A DNA stretch of 64,000 nt from Vibrio casei. GTDB taxonomy: Bacteria; Pseudomonadota; Gammaproteobacteria; Enterobacterales; Vibrionaceae. Below are positions 55,274 to 64,000 of the stretch, piece after piece (positions within the stretch are counted from its first letter, which is position 1; each line of letters opens with the position of its first letter). The notes under the pieces were generated by a model. It was not told where the DNA came from, ran no database searches, and saw nothing but the letters and a program-made list of their open reading frames with translations. Both the position numbers and the translations under genes were made by a program. The stretch covers positions 806,001-870,000 of the forward strand of contig NZ_AP018681.1 of NCBI RefSeq assembly GCF_002218025.2, in the 5' to 3' direction.

Positions 55274-55777
55274 TTAGTTTTTAATTTGGTTTAAACGTGC
55301 CATTTGATAAGCATTAACATATTCACCATGTCGAAAAGCATATTCGACCAGCTCACCTTCAATTTGAAAACCAAATTTTTTATAAAGCGCAATGGCGGCA
55401 TGATTATCGACATAAACATTTAACTCAATGCGCTTTACATTCAGCCAGTTATCACATAAATCAATCATAGTAGAAAGTAAAGCTCTGCCGACACCTTGTC
55501 CTTGAAAGTCATCATGTACACCCATACCAAACGACGCAACATGCCGACGACGAGCATTAACGCATAGCTCTACACCTAAATTTCCCACGACTTTCCCATC
55601 AATTTCAGCGACATAAGCATAAGCATTGGAAGGAATACTTTGTAGACGGTCTTGCCACATTTTTAACGATGGATGAGGAAGTTGCAGCGTGCCTGAATAA
55701 GCATTGGGAAATTCATAAATGGTTTTTATCGCTTCAATATCATCGATTTCACAATGACGGACAGACACTTTCTGCAT
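55274..55777 (-). CDS. GNAT N-acetyltransferase, YhhY/AaaT-like
   Basis: 167 residues with the GNAT fold. The acetyl-CoA loop is VHDDFQGQGVGRALL (about 87-101). LQLPHPSLKMWQDRL, LCDNWLNVKRIELNVYVDN and FRHGEYVNAYQMAR match E. coli YhhY, which acetylates certain free amino acids (Phe, Met). It has a weak purine-rich leader (GGAAGTCGAATATG). Whether the substrate is the same here is unknown. Confidence 0.88.
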   Translation of the reverse strand: MQKVSVRHCEIDDIEAIKTIYEFPNAYSGTLQLPHPSLKMWQDRLQSIPSNAYAYVAEIDGKVVGNLGVELCVNARRRHVASFGMGVHDDFQGQGVGRALLSTMIDLCDNWLNVKRIELNVYVDNHAAIALYKKFGFQIEGELVEYAFRHGEYVNAYQMARLNQIKN

Positions 55778-56054
55778 ATTCGACTTCCTACCATAAACTT
55801 ACTGAAATTAGGGACTGTTGGTTTGAAATCAATATCACAAATTAACGCTTATCTAGCAATGAATAAAATTAAAATAATCATAATTACGAGCATTCAATAA
55901 GAATAAGTTATTAAATAACAGCACGAGCTTTCAATACTCTGCTCATTCGGGCGGTCATCTAACCAATAGGGTTATTTCTAAAATTGAGTAATCGGTTGCG
56001 AATATTCCCAGACAAGATTAAGGTCTGTCAATGAACCAACCTACAGGAGCTATC

Positions 56055-57050
56055 ATGTCTGTCCTCAAAAATATTCCGTTTTCCTTACTTGAATTGGCCC
56101 CAATGCGCCAAGATTCCACCGTTGGTGAAACTCTGCAAAAAACGTTGAAATACGCACAACATGCCGACCATTTAGGCTATAACCGGTTTTGGCTTGCAGA
56201 ACACCACAACATGGCTGGTATTGTTTGTGCCGCAACCTCCGTCTTGATTGGTTATATCGCTGGCGGTACTGAAAAGATTCGGGTTGGTTCTGGTGGCATT
56301 ATGTTGCCCAATCACCCACCTCTCGTGGTGGCAGAGCAATTTGGCACATTAGAAAGCCTGTATCCTGGGCGTATTGATCTGGGCCTAGGCCGAGCACCGG
56401 GCAGTGATCAAATTACCAGCCGCGCACTGAATCGCGATGAAAAACGAGCAGATGAATTCCCAATCGAAGTCGAAGAGCTGCAAACCTTACTTGGCCCTTA
56501 TAACGGCTTTAGCCAAGTTCGAGCGATGCCCGGTGAAAATACCAATGTACCAATTTGGTTACTTGGATCAAGCTTGTTCAGCGCACGCTTAGCGGCAGAA
56601 AAAGGCCTACCTTATGCCTTTGCTGGTCACTTTGCCCCGCGTTTTATGCATGATGCGATTGAGGTTTATCGAAACGAATTCCAACCTTCAGAAGTACTCG
56701 ACAAACCCTATGTGATGCTTGGTTTGCCCTTAGTGGCAGCAGAAACCGATGAAGAAGCAAACTACCTTTCAAGTACTTCTAAACAACGCGCATTATCATT
56801 AATTCGTGGTACAGAGTTATGGCTACAGCCACCAGTAGACAGTATGGATGACTTATGGAATGAACAAGAAAAAGCGTATGTGGATAATTTCTTAGCCTTG
56901 TCCATCACAGGTGGCCCTGCGACGATCAAGCATCGTTTAGAAATGATGGTGAAGCAATTAGGCATCGATGAGTTTATCTTCACCAATGATTTATATGATC
57001 ATGACAAACGTTGCAAAGCAATTGATATTTTAGCGGAAATCAAAAAATAG
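56055..57050 (+). CDS. Luciferase-like (LLM class) flavin-dependent oxidoreductase, YhbW-like
   Basis: 331 residues, bacterial luciferase-like TIM barrel. It begins [15 protein letters not shown], then [73 protein letters not shown], as in E. coli YhbW. It probably oxidises an unknown substrate with FMNH2 and oxygen. The ATG at 56055 follows AGGAGC at ideal spacing; the earlier ATG at 56031 would translate through that site. It stands alone with its own terminator. Confidence 0.9.
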   Translation: MSVLKNIPFSLLELAPMRQDSTVGETLQKTLKYAQHADHLGYNRFWLAEHHNMAGIVCAATSVLIGYIAGGTEKIRVGSGGIMLPNHPPLVVAEQFGTLESLYPGRIDLGLGRAPGSDQITSRALNRDEKRADEFPIEVEELQTLLGPYNGFSQVRAMPGENTNVPIWLLGSSLFSARLAAEKGLPYAFAGHFAPRFMHDAIEVYRNEFQPSEVLDKPYVMLGLPLVAAETDEEANYLSSTSKQRALSLIRGTELWLQPPVDSMDDLWNEQEKAYVDNFLALSITGGPATIKHRLEMMVKQLGIDEFIFTNDLYDHDKRCKAIDILAEIKK

Positions 57051-57366
57051 CGTATAACAGACCAGATATACCAACCAACACAACTATGTTAAGACGAGGA
57101 TAAACTCTCGTCTTTTTGTTTACCTTGTTTATTTACTTTCAAAATAAAACACACCTGCACATTTCTCTCATTTTTACCATTCGGTACATGCAAACCTATG
57201 TCTTCACTGCACATAGTGTGACAATTCCGAAATTATGATTATTCCTTTCATTTCAAACTGATAAAACAATGAAAAACATCACGGTATGCGCATAGTAAAG
57301 CGCTTTACTTTCTGTCCTCTGTATTTCACTACCGCCATTAAACAAGAATAAAATAAGGACAGAAAC
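57051..57366. other. Intergenic region before the pullulanase gene
   Basis: 316 bp containing the terminator of the LLM gene (57091-57118) and an AT-rich leader for the pullulanase gene. TAAGGACAG just before the ATG at 57367 is its ribosome-binding site. I did not find a convincing MalT box. Confidence 0.6.
57091..57118 (+). terminator. Terminator after the LLM gene
   Basis: AAGACGAG (57091-57098) pairs with CTCGTCTT (57107-57114), followed by TTTGTTT. Confidence 0.85.
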
Positions 57367-60300
57367 ATGCAATTTTCTCAAAGAGAATGCGTTCAACATA
57401 GATTTTTTAAAAAGAAACCCTATCGATATAAATTCAAAACTCTAATGCTCCCCATTCTTACAACGGGGTTTTTAATCGGGTGTAATGACGCCAGTGATGA
57501 AACTAATCACGATCCCGATACACCAGCGACTGAAAACTATTTTGATACCACTACCCCACCAAATTTCGATATTGTCTTGCCAAAAACTAACGGCCCAATC
57601 GCTAAGTTAGCAGGCAGTGAACCAGTAGCCGATCCTATTGCACCTAGTGAGAACCAAGCCGTTGTTTATTTTGTGACAAAACCCGATACCAACGCTGATT
57701 ACCGTCAATACAGTTTGTATACTTGGAATGATGGTAATTGTGACCGAGCCGACTCAACATGGCTAAAAGATTGGAGTGACATTTCAAATACGCCAACAGG
57801 TATTGATCAATATGGTCCTTACTGGCAACTGCCATTAAAAGAAGGCGATCGTGATTGCTTAAATATCATTATTCGTGATGCCGATTTAAACAACCAACTG
57901 GGCAGTGATGCCAGACCAAGTTTAAGCAAGAGCAACCATAACATAGCCTTAATTTCCGGCAGCACTACCGCTTATCCCAACCGAGAAGAAGCTTATTTAC
58001 AACTCTCAGGCATTGCTAATGCACAAGCTCACTTAATCTCTGGAAACCAACTAGTATGGAAAAACGCTCCCACAACAGCATCTGAATATCGTCTCTATGT
58101 CTCACTCGATGCTAAAATCGAATTGAATGATCGTTACCAATACACTCAACCTTATGTGGTAATGACTCCTTCTAGCTTAACCGCAGAGCAGCAAATTAAG
58201 TTTCCTCAATTAAATAAAGACAGTGTGACATTGTCACTTAATGACGAGCTTAATATTCGAAATATTATCAAGGCTCAACTTGTCGCGATTGCCGTTGATA
58301 ATGAAGGCAACGTGCTTGCGGGCACTCAAATTCAAACAGCGAATAGTTTGGATGCCCTTTTTTCAAGCAACGCTCAAACCGTTGAGCTTGGTTCAACAAT
58401 CCAAGAAAATGGACAAACCCAATTTCAAGTTTGGGCACCTTCAGCACAAAATACCGTATTAGTTCTATTTGATGATGATAAAAAAGAACGTGGTCGCTTA
58501 CAAATGGACTACAACGCTAATAACGGTGTTTGGTCAGTCACAACAAATAAAGCGACATCTGGTTCGTATTACTTATATGACACCACGGTATTTCACCCTG
58601 CATCCCAAAAAATAGAACATTATGAAGTAAGCGATCCTTACTCATTAAGCCTATCCACCAATTCTGTTTATAGCCAAGTAGTCAATTTAGATGCCCCTGA
58701 ATTAAAACCACAAGGCTGGGATGATTTACAACGTCCTGTGAAACAAGATAACCCAGCGGACTTCATCATTTATGAATCCCACGTACGTGACTTTAGTGCA
58801 CAAGACCAATCCACTCCGGCGAATTATCGTGGAAAATACTTAGCTTTTAACCAACAAGATTCTGTGCCAGTCAAACACATGCAATCTCTCAGCCAAAGCG
58901 GTGTCACTCATTTGCATCTATTGCCCATTTTCGACATTGCCACCATTAATGAATCCAAAGATAAAGTGGCCAATATTGATCAGCCATTCAGCAAACTATG
59001 CCAAGTTAATAATAAGATAGAAAGCAGTGAATTTGCCCACTATTGTAGCTCAGGTCTAAGCATTACCGAGGTGCTTGCTACGTTAACTGAATCCGATTCT
59101 TCTGATCACCCAGCAGTGCAATCTTTAAACCGTTTAATCTCTGAAACCGATAGCTTTAATTGGGGATATGATCCTTTTCATTACACTGCTCCTGAAGGTT
59201 CATATTCGACAAATCCTGAAGGTACACAGAGAATTGTCGAAACTCGTCAAATGATTCAAGCGATTAAAAATAACATTGGAATGAATGTCGTGATGGATGT
59301 GGTTTATAACCATACTAATTCAGCAGGTCCAGATAACCACACTTCCGTTTTAGATAAAATCGTCCCTTGGTATTACAACCGGTTAAACCCGATAACAGGC
59401 ACTGTGGAAAACTCAACGTGCTGCTCCAACACCGCACCCGAACATGCCATGATGGGGAAATTAATCCGTGATTCACTAGTTGTCTGGGCGCGTGAATATA
59501 AAATCGATGCCTTTCGTTTTGACTTAATGGCACACCACCCACTTGCCCAAATTCAAGATGCATTGAAAGCAGTTCAAGCCGTTGATCCAAAAATTTATTT
59601 TTATGGTGAAGGATGGAATTTTGGCGAAGTCGCTGACGATGCTTTATTCGTTCAAGCTTCACAAGCGCATTTAGCAGGAACAGGCATTGGTAGCTTCTCT
59701 GACCGCCTGCGTGATGCCGTACGTGGCGGCAGTCCGTTTGATAGCCAAGAAGGTATTCGTAAGACACAAGGATTTGGTAACGGTGCTTGGGTTCAACCGA
59801 ACGATATAACAGAACAAGCCTTATCAGATGCACTACACAATACCGATCTCGTACGTTTAGGCATGGCGGGTAATTTAAAAGCATTCCAATTTATCGATGC
59901 GAACGACACGTTAGTGAGCGGTGATCATGTGGATTACAACGGACAACCTGCCGGTTATGCACAAGATCCAACCGAAATACAAAACTACGTATCGAAACAC
60001 GACAACCAAACGTTATGGGACAATAATCAATACAAAATCGCTTATAAAGCCAGCTTAGATGAACGTGTTCGCATGCAAGCGGTCTCTCTTGCCACCGCGA
60101 TGCTTGGTCAAGGCGTTCCATTTACTCATATGGGTTCGGAGATACTTCGTTCGAAATCAATGCAACGTGATTCGTATGATTCTGGTGATTGGTTCAACAA
60201 AGTCGACTTTACTCTACACGATAATAATTGGGATAAAGGATTACCACGACAAGACAAAGATGGAGAGAACTACTCTATTATCACCCAAGTGATCGATACC

Positions 60301-60759
60301 CACAGTGTCAGCGCTAAACCAAGTCATCAGGAAATAGCTAAAATGGTGGATTACTACCAAGATCTTGCCAAACTGCGCCATACTTACCCCTTATTACGCT
60401 TGGGAAAAGGTAAGGAAGTGATCAAACGAATTGCTTTCCACAATACTGGTAGCGCTCAAATCCCAGGGTTAATTGTAATGAGCATTGATAACGGCACGAA
60501 TGTAAGTGATTTTACTCATGAAACCTCGAGTCATGACCAACTTGATGGTTTGATTGTTACGATTAACGCTTCACCGAATCCAATAACATTCACTCTGCCT
60601 GTCACTGGCTTTGTACTAAGTTCGGTCTACCAATCCGATCTTGCTCAAGGGGTATTAATTAAAGGCTCAACACTCACTCTGCCAGCATGGACACCTGCAG
60701 TATTGGAGTTACCTCGCCAAGACGAGCGAGGGATTGGCATCCCTGTTTCAATGAATTAA
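57367..60759 (+). CDS. pulA: Lipoprotein pullulanase, GH13
   Basis: 1130 residues. Lipoprotein signal: a basic n-region and a hydrophobic core ending FLIGC with lipid Cys at about residue 39. The n-region is unusually long (27 residues). An N-terminal starch-binding region of the CBM41/pullulanase N2 type (about 90-320) is followed by CBM48 (about 345-430: TQFQVWAPSAQNTVLVLF) and the GH13 barrel (about 470-1010). GH13 motifs are visible: DVVYNHT, nucleophile Asp in DAFRFDLMAHH, acid Glu in YFYGEGWNFGE, and SKHDNQTLW. It cleaves alpha-1,6 links of pullulan and branched starch at the cell surface. It stands alone with a strong terminator. Confidence 0.92.
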   Translation: MQFSQRECVQHRFFKKKPYRYKFKTLMLPILTTGFLIGCNDASDETNHDPDTPATENYFDTTTPPNFDIVLPKTNGPIAKLAGSEPVADPIAPSENQAVVYFVTKPDTNADYRQYSLYTWNDGNCDRADSTWLKDWSDISNTPTGIDQYGPYWQLPLKEGDRDCLNIIIRDADLNNQLGSDARPSLSKSNHNIALISGSTTAYPNREEAYLQLSGIANAQAHLISGNQLVWKNAPTTASEYRLYVSLDAKIELNDRYQYTQPYVVMTPSSLTAEQQIKFPQLNKDSVTLSLNDELNIRNIIKAQLVAIAVDNEGNVLAGTQIQTANSLDALFSSNAQTVELGSTIQENGQTQFQVWAPSAQNTVLVLFDDDKKERGRLQMDYNANNGVWSVTTNKATSGSYYLYDTTVFHPASQKIEHYEVSDPYSLSLSTNSVYSQVVNLDAPELKPQGWDDLQRPVKQDNPADFIIYESHVRDFSAQDQSTPANYRGKYLAFNQQDSVPVKHMQSLSQSGVTHLHLLPIFDIATINESKDKVANIDQPFSKLCQVNNKIESSEFAHYCSSGLSITEVLATLTESDSSDHPAVQSLNRLISETDSFNWGYDPFHYTAPEGSYSTNPEGTQRIVETRQMIQAIKNNIGMNVVMDVVYNHTNSAGPDNHTSVLDKIVPWYYNRLNPITGTVENSTCCSNTAPEHAMMGKLIRDSLVVWAREYKIDAFRFDLMAHHPLAQIQDALKAVQAVDPKIYFYGEGWNFGEVADDALFVQASQAHLAGTGIGSFSDRLRDAVRGGSPFDSQEGIRKTQGFGNGAWVQPNDITEQALSDALHNTDLVRLGMAGNLKAFQFIDANDTLVSGDHVDYNGQPAGYAQDPTEIQNYVSKHDNQTLWDNNQYKIAYKASLDERVRMQAVSLATAMLGQGVPFTHMGSEILRSKSMQRDSYDSGDWFNKVDFTLHDNNWDKGLPRQDKDGENYSIITQVIDTHSVSAKPSHQEIAKMVDYYQDLAKLRHTYPLLRLGKGKEVIKRIAFHNTGSAQIPGLIVMSIDNGTNVSDFTHETSSHDQLDGLIVTINASPNPITFTLPVTGFVLSSVYQSDLAQGVLIKGSTLTLPAWTPAVLELPRQDERGIGIPVSMN

Positions 60760-60790
60760 TACCGAAAAAAAATTTAATATTTATAACAAT

Positions 60791-60825
60791 AAAGGCGCTT
60801 ACTTTTAAAATAAGCGCCTTTTGCT
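60791..60825 (+). terminator. Terminator of the pullulanase gene
   Basis: AAAGGCGCTTA (60791-60801) pairs with TAAGCGCCTTT (60811-60821), an 11-bp perfect stem followed by TGCTTTT. Confidence 0.92.
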
Positions 60826-61024
60826 TTTCTGCATTTTCTTTTAGTTAATTGATGTATCGCAATTTTAAAACAAAAAAAACATTGCATTGAATGAAGTGGC
60901 TTAAGTTCCCTAACCCATCAGTGATATTTTCACGAACTAATATTGCATTTTTAATAGGTGCGTAAACAGAATGTAAGTCGTATTGTTACTAAGATATTAC
61001 ATTTTGTTACACTTAGGAGGGGCA

Positions 61025-61207
61025 ATGAAAGTTCTCGTTGAATATACAGAAACTGGTATGTATAAAGATTATTCTTGGGGAAATCCAACCATGCGTACCA
61101 AAGGTCAATTACACGCCGTTGAACCAGCGTCTGCAGCGACTTTAATCAAGGCTCACAAAGCCTGTTTATACAAAAATGAAGATGGTGAAATTGTCATTCA
61201 ACGATAA
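61025..61207 (+). CDS. Small protein of unknown function
   Basis: 60 residues, MKVLVEYTETGMYKDYSWGN at the start, ending GEIVIQR. I do not recognise the family. It is soluble, rich in Lys and Glu, and has no signal or membrane segment. The ATG at 61025 is supported by a very strong AGGAGGGG ribosome-binding site; an upstream ATG at 60983 would read through it. A terminator follows. The good translation signals and normal composition make it a real gene. Confidence 0.75.
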   Translation: MKVLVEYTETGMYKDYSWGNPTMRTKGQLHAVEPASAATLIKAHKACLYKNEDGEIVIQR

Positions 61208-61235
61208 AATCTACCGTCAATTAATGATAAAAAAT

Positions 61236-61269
61236 GCTGCCATTAATCACTTAATGACAGCGCTTTTAT
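61236..61269 (+). terminator. Terminator after the small gene
   Basis: GCTGCCATTAA (61236-61246) pairs with TTAATGACAGC (61251-61261) with one mismatch, followed by GCTTTTATT. Confidence 0.75.
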
Positions 61270-61320
61270 TATAGCCTAACTACTTAATCAGCATTGGGTA
61301 TACCGATATTCAAAAATCAG

Positions 61321-61560
61321 TTACGACTTAATTAAGCGAGAAATATAAAGTAATAGGACTGCACCCACAGTTGCTGTCACTATCGAGCCAATAAATCCAC
61401 CTGACGATAAACCTAGTAAGCTAAATGTAAAACCACCAACAAGTGATCCAACAATACCAATAACAATATTACCGATAACCCCAAAGCCGGAACCTTTCAT
61501 TATTTGACCAGCTAACCAACCCGCTATCGCACCAATAATTAGGAATGTAATAATCGACAT
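61321..61560 (-). CDS. GlsB/YeaQ/YmgE family small membrane protein
   Basis: 79 residues with three hydrophobic, glycine-rich helices: IITFLIIGAIAGWLAGQIMKG, then GVIGNIVIGIVGSLVGGFTFSLLGL, and the end GSIVTATVGAVLLLYISRLI. This is the transglycosylase-associated (YeaQ) family, small stress-induced inner-membrane proteins of unknown mechanism. AGGAGAAG precedes the ATG. It stands alone. Confidence 0.92.
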   Translation of the reverse strand: MSIITFLIIGAIAGWLAGQIMKGSGFGVIGNIVIGIVGSLVGGFTFSLLGLSSGGFIGSIVTATVGAVLLLYISRLIKS

Positions 61561-61682
61561 ATACTTCTCCTGTTTTGATTTATTTTGCTCAATATGTCCA
61601 AGTGAATCACTTCAACATTCTTTTACAAGAATAGTTAAATTTAATGAAAATCTATAATTATTTCATCAAATTATTTTTGTTT

Positions 61683-62039
61683 TTAAGAAAATGCATCTAA
61701 GTTTAAATTGGCTGGTTCACCGAGCCAATCCAGTCGCTCAGTATGGTCGACATAATCATCACCCGTATCAGCGTGAATTAATATCGTCAAACCATCTCTA
61801 TGCTCCTCTAACCAAATAATAAATGAATCAAACGCACGACTATTAAAAATAACTTGGAAACTCCAGTTAGGGTGCGGTCCTACAAGCTTTGTATGAAAGC
61901 GCCCAATCACGAAAGGAAACTCATTAGAAATAAGTGACCGTAACTCCTGAGCTTGCTGTTGTGTCACTTCATCAAAATACACATGAGCATGATATTTTGA
62001 GTAATCATTTTGCAATACTTTTAAAGGAACTGGGCTCAT
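61683..62039 (-). CDS. DOPA 4,5-dioxygenase family protein
   Basis: 118 residues of the DOPA 4,5-dioxygenase-like family. It carries the conserved His-rich pattern: YHAHVYFD (about 17-24), IGRFHTKLVGPHPNWSFQV (about 45-63) and LTILIHADTGDDYVDHTERLDWLG (about 83-106). Bacterial members are mostly uncharacterised; some open catechol rings. The ATG at 62039 follows GGTGGA; a TTG one codon earlier is possible. It starts 3 nt after the NUDIX gene, so the two are co-transcribed. Confidence 0.88.
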   Translation of the reverse strand: MSPVPLKVLQNDYSKYHAHVYFDEVTQQQAQELRSLISNEFPFVIGRFHTKLVGPHPNWSFQVIFNSRAFDSFIIWLEEHRDGLTILIHADTGDDYVDHTERLDWLGEPANLNLDAFS

Positions 62040-62042
62040 CAA

Positions 62043-62660
62043 TTAATCCACCATGACTTGCTGTGTTGGGTTATGGTAAGACTCAAAAATCATGTCGATA
62101 TCTTGAGGCAACACTCGACTTAGCGATAATTCAGGGATGTTACTTCGCTCAAAAAATCCAATTTCGGAAATTTCAATATTGGTCAGCGCTTCTCCTGATA
62201 CAAAATCGCACAAGAAAAACATTTTATAAATATGAAAGGGAAAAATGGGACGATAGTCATGTACTGCTCTATCTTTAATTGCCACTAGTCGAGCATTATC
62301 CACTACATAACCAGATTCTTCATACACTTCTCGGATCACACCTTGAGTGGGTGTTTCACATACATCCCCCCAACCGCCCGGTAATGTCCATTTGTTATCC
62401 TCACGCTCTCTAACAAGTAAAATTTTATTATCTTTAAGCACGCCCGCTCGTACATCCACTTTTGGCGTAGGGTATCCTGTTTCCGGAATAAAAAGATTCT
62501 GTACCTTTTCAACGGGTGTATCACTCAATTCCGCCAGCATCTTATGTGCAATATCTGCCACACTATCAAACCGTTCTAAATCATATTTATCTGTTGAATA
62601 AGCATGTCCAGCTTGGCTTAATGCTTGAAGCTGCTTTGCCCAATCTAACCACTGGCTCAT
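62043..62660 (-). CDS. NUDIX hydrolase with N-terminal NUDIX-associated domain
   Basis: 205 residues. N-terminal helical region typical of the ADP-ribose-type group (WLDWAKQLQALSQAGHAYSTDKYDLERFD) and a NUDIX domain with an intact box from GGWGDVCETPTQ to REVYEESGY (about 93-117). It hydrolyses a nucleoside diphosphate linked to another group; the substrate is unknown. The ATG at 62660 follows GAGGAG; the longer reading frame would start at a TTG. First of a two-gene unit with the DOPA-dioxygenase-like gene. Confidence 0.9.
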   Translation of the reverse strand: MSQWLDWAKQLQALSQAGHAYSTDKYDLERFDSVADIAHKMLAELSDTPVEKVQNLFIPETGYPTPKVDVRAGVLKDNKILLVREREDNKWTLPGGWGDVCETPTQGVIREVYEESGYVVDNARLVAIKDRAVHDYRPIFPFHIYKMFFLCDFVSGEALTNIEISEIGFFERSNIPELSLSRVLPQDIDMIFESYHNPTQQVMVD

Positions 62661-62686
62661 CTGCCAACTCCTCAAAGTCTATCACT

Positions 62687-62734
62687 TTAAGTATTCAATA
62701 GCTTAATTATTCAATAACTTAAGTATTCAAAACT
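62687..62734. repeat. Degenerate 16-nt tandem repeats upstream of the NUDIX gene
   Basis: Three contiguous units at 62687, 62703 and 62719: TTAAGTATTCAATAGC, TTAATTATTCAATAAC, TTAAGTATTCAAAACT. They differ from each other at two to four bases. They lie between the NUDIX start and the end of the dienelactone hydrolase gene. Confidence 0.7.
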
Positions 62735-62786
62735 AGACAAGCATACTTATCTTCGCTATCACGCACAATGACTGATGAGGCAAAAA

Positions 62787-63686
62787 CTACACTAAGGTTT
62801 TATTAAACAACTCTAAAGTTCTGTTCCAAGCAAGATCAGCCTCTTTTTCGGAGTATCTACCCGTTGAATCATTATGGAATCCATGCTGAGTATTTGAGTA
62901 AATATGGGCGACATAGTCAACATTCGCTTGCTTGAGATCTTGTTCATATTCAGGCCATGTTGCATTCACTCGCTGATCTTCACTCGCAAACTGCAACACC
63001 AGCGGAGCTTTAATCTTTTTACGAAGCGATTTTTCTGCCGGTGTACCATAAAAAGGTACGCCAGCGTTTAAATCGCCACCTAACGTTGCGGCGAGCATAT
63101 TCACAATGTAACCACCAAAACAAAAACCTACCGCGCCAAGCTTGCCATTACTGCGTTCGCTGGCCTTTAAGTAATTCGCAGCAGCAATGAAATCCTCTTC
63201 CACTTTCACTTTATCTAATGAGCTTTGCATGGTTCGACCTTGATCGTCATTTCCCGGATAACCACCTAGGCTGTACAAAGCATCTGGTGCAAAGGCAATA
63301 AAGCCCGCTTTTGCCAACCGACGAGCCACATCCTCAATATAAGGGTTCAAACCACGATTTTCATGAATCACCAACACGACTGGTAACTTTCCGGTTTTAT
63401 TGGTTGGTTCAACATAATACCCTCGGCCTTCTCCATAACCTTTTGGTGACGGAAACGTTCGGTAGCGACCAACAATATCAGGGTCATTAAACGAAACCTG
63501 CTCAGCTTGTGCATAGTTTGGCAATAGCGCTGCCGTTAAAGTCGTCATGGTAAAACCTAGTGCCACTAAACCACCTAAACGTGAAAAAAATTCACGCCTA
63601 TCAATGATCCCATGAGCGTATTCATCGTACCAATTAAAAGCCTCTTGCGGAATAGGCCTATCATTTGTCATCGACGCTTCTGTCAT
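62787..63686 (-). CDS. Dienelactone hydrolase family protein with Tat-like N-terminus
   Basis: 299 residues, alpha/beta hydrolase of the dienelactone hydrolase family. The nucleophile is Cys in GAVGFCFGGYI (about 181-191), followed by Asp in ASEDQRV and His in QHGFHND. The N-terminus has IDRREFFSRLGG (about 25-36) before a hydrophobic stretch ending NYAQA, which resembles a twin-arginine signal set about 25 residues in. It would act in the periplasm. The ATG at 63686 is chosen because GGAAGGAAAG precedes it; the ORF can be extended to 63770 but without support. Substrate unknown. Confidence 0.87.
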   Translation of the reverse strand: MTEASMTNDRPIPQEAFNWYDEYAHGIIDRREFFSRLGGLVALGFTMTTLTAALLPNYAQAEQVSFNDPDIVGRYRTFPSPKGYGEGRGYYVEPTNKTGKLPVVLVIHENRGLNPYIEDVARRLAKAGFIAFAPDALYSLGGYPGNDDQGRTMQSSLDKVKVEEDFIAAANYLKASERSNGKLGAVGFCFGGYIVNMLAATLGGDLNAGVPFYGTPAEKSLRKKIKAPLVLQFASEDQRVNATWPEYEQDLKQANVDYVAHIYSNTQHGFHNDSTGRYSEKEADLAWNRTLELFNKTLV

Positions 63687-63770
63687 CAGTCTTTCCTTCC
63701 GTGGTTTAATCGTTTTTTCATGGATGATCAACGTAAAATACCAAGATGAGTTATCAGTATTTACATTCAA

Positions 63771-64000
63771 GTTAACTTAATACCCAGCGTCATGAAACCG
63801 CTACGTTAAGTAAAGTAAATTAGCCACCGTATTAACTATAACAAAGGTCACAAGTTTTGCTTTAAACCAACCAAGAAAGAATCAAAAAGTAAGAAGATTA
63901 AAAAGTACTCGCTTTCAAGAGAAACAGAACCTCGCCTCTTGGTGCACTGAAAATAAGTCTACCCTTACACTTTGGTCGGGGCGCACGAAGTGGTGTAAAC
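63771..64000. other. Right-hand end of the window
   Basis: 230 bp with no supported gene on either strand. The last 40 bp contain an imperfect inverted repeat (CTTACACTTT ... AAGTGGTGTAA) that could belong to a terminator of a gene beyond the window. Confidence 0.4.

Noticed and set aside
59315-59884. 189-codon minus-strand frame inside the pullulanase gene
   Set aside because: It is antisense to the GH13 catalytic domain, whose motifs are intact; no start signals or neighbours support it.

Overview
This 64 kb window comes from the chromosome of an AT-rich gammaproteobacterium, most likely a marine Vibrio or close relative. The assignment rests on gene content and protein resemblance (KdgR, Ogl, TogMNAB, KdgM, SotB, a TorYZ-type reductase pair, tandem YgiW-like proteins), not on a marker gene. 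No rRNA, tRNA, CRISPR array, prophage or insertion sequence was recognised.

Region 1 (1-4.3 kb): rhamnulokinase, then a two-gene unit encoding a cNMP-binding/CBS/DUF294 nucleotidyltransferase-like protein and a DEDDh 3'-5' exonuclease.

Region 2 (4.4-28.4 kb) is the core of the window, a nearly complete pectin-utilisation locus. It holds the KdgR repressor; KduD, KdgF, an RpiB-family protein, KdgK and KDPG aldolase for cytoplasmic uronate catabolism; a sodium:solute symporter; oligogalacturonate lyase Ogl; the TogMNAB ABC importer; a cytoplasmic PL2 lyase (PelW-like); a CE8 methylesterase without a signal peptide; a MATE transporter; the porin KdgM; a PL9 exolyase (PelX); and a large exported CE8-CE12 esterase fusion. 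Polymer fragments would enter through KdgM, be de-esterified and cut in the periplasm, be imported by Tog or the symporter, and be finished by Ogl and PelW. KdgF, an isomerase, KduD, KdgK and Eda would then give pyruvate and glyceraldehyde 3-phosphate. No kduI is present; the RpiB-like protein is the obvious candidate isomerase. KdgR-box-like palindromes lie before kduD, kdgK, the symporter gene and kdgM.

Region 3 (28.4-44.3 kb) holds purine and glyoxylate genes: xdhA-xdhB-xdhC-guaD, an aromatic amino-acid permease, a RutR-like TetR regulator, gcl-hyi-glxR, and divergent aceB, a GlcG/HbpS-like gene and a GntR/FCD regulator. Glyoxylate, possibly from purine breakdown completed elsewhere, would go either to glycerate (Gcl, Hyi, GlxR) or to malate (AceB). 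A repeated WTGTAYACAA motif in the gcl-aceB gap is a candidate operator.

Region 4 (44.3-64 kb) is a mixture: two YgiW-like OB-fold proteins with a two-component system, an AI-2E family permease, a hexapeptide acetyltransferase, SotB, a TorY/TorZ-type N-/S-oxide reductase, DUF2127, a YhhY-like acetyltransferase, a luciferase-like monooxygenase, a lipoprotein pullulanase, a small unknown protein, a GlsB/YeaQ membrane protein, a DOPA-dioxygenase-like protein, a NUDIX hydrolase and a dienelactone hydrolase.

The observations most worth following up are the CE8 protein with His replacing a catalytic-site Gln, the RpiB-for-KduI replacement, the CE8-CE12 fusion, paired hairpins over the ogl ribosome-binding site, a PPOX gene whose conserved N-terminus has no standard start codon, and degenerate 13-16 nt tandem repeats in three separate intergenic regions.
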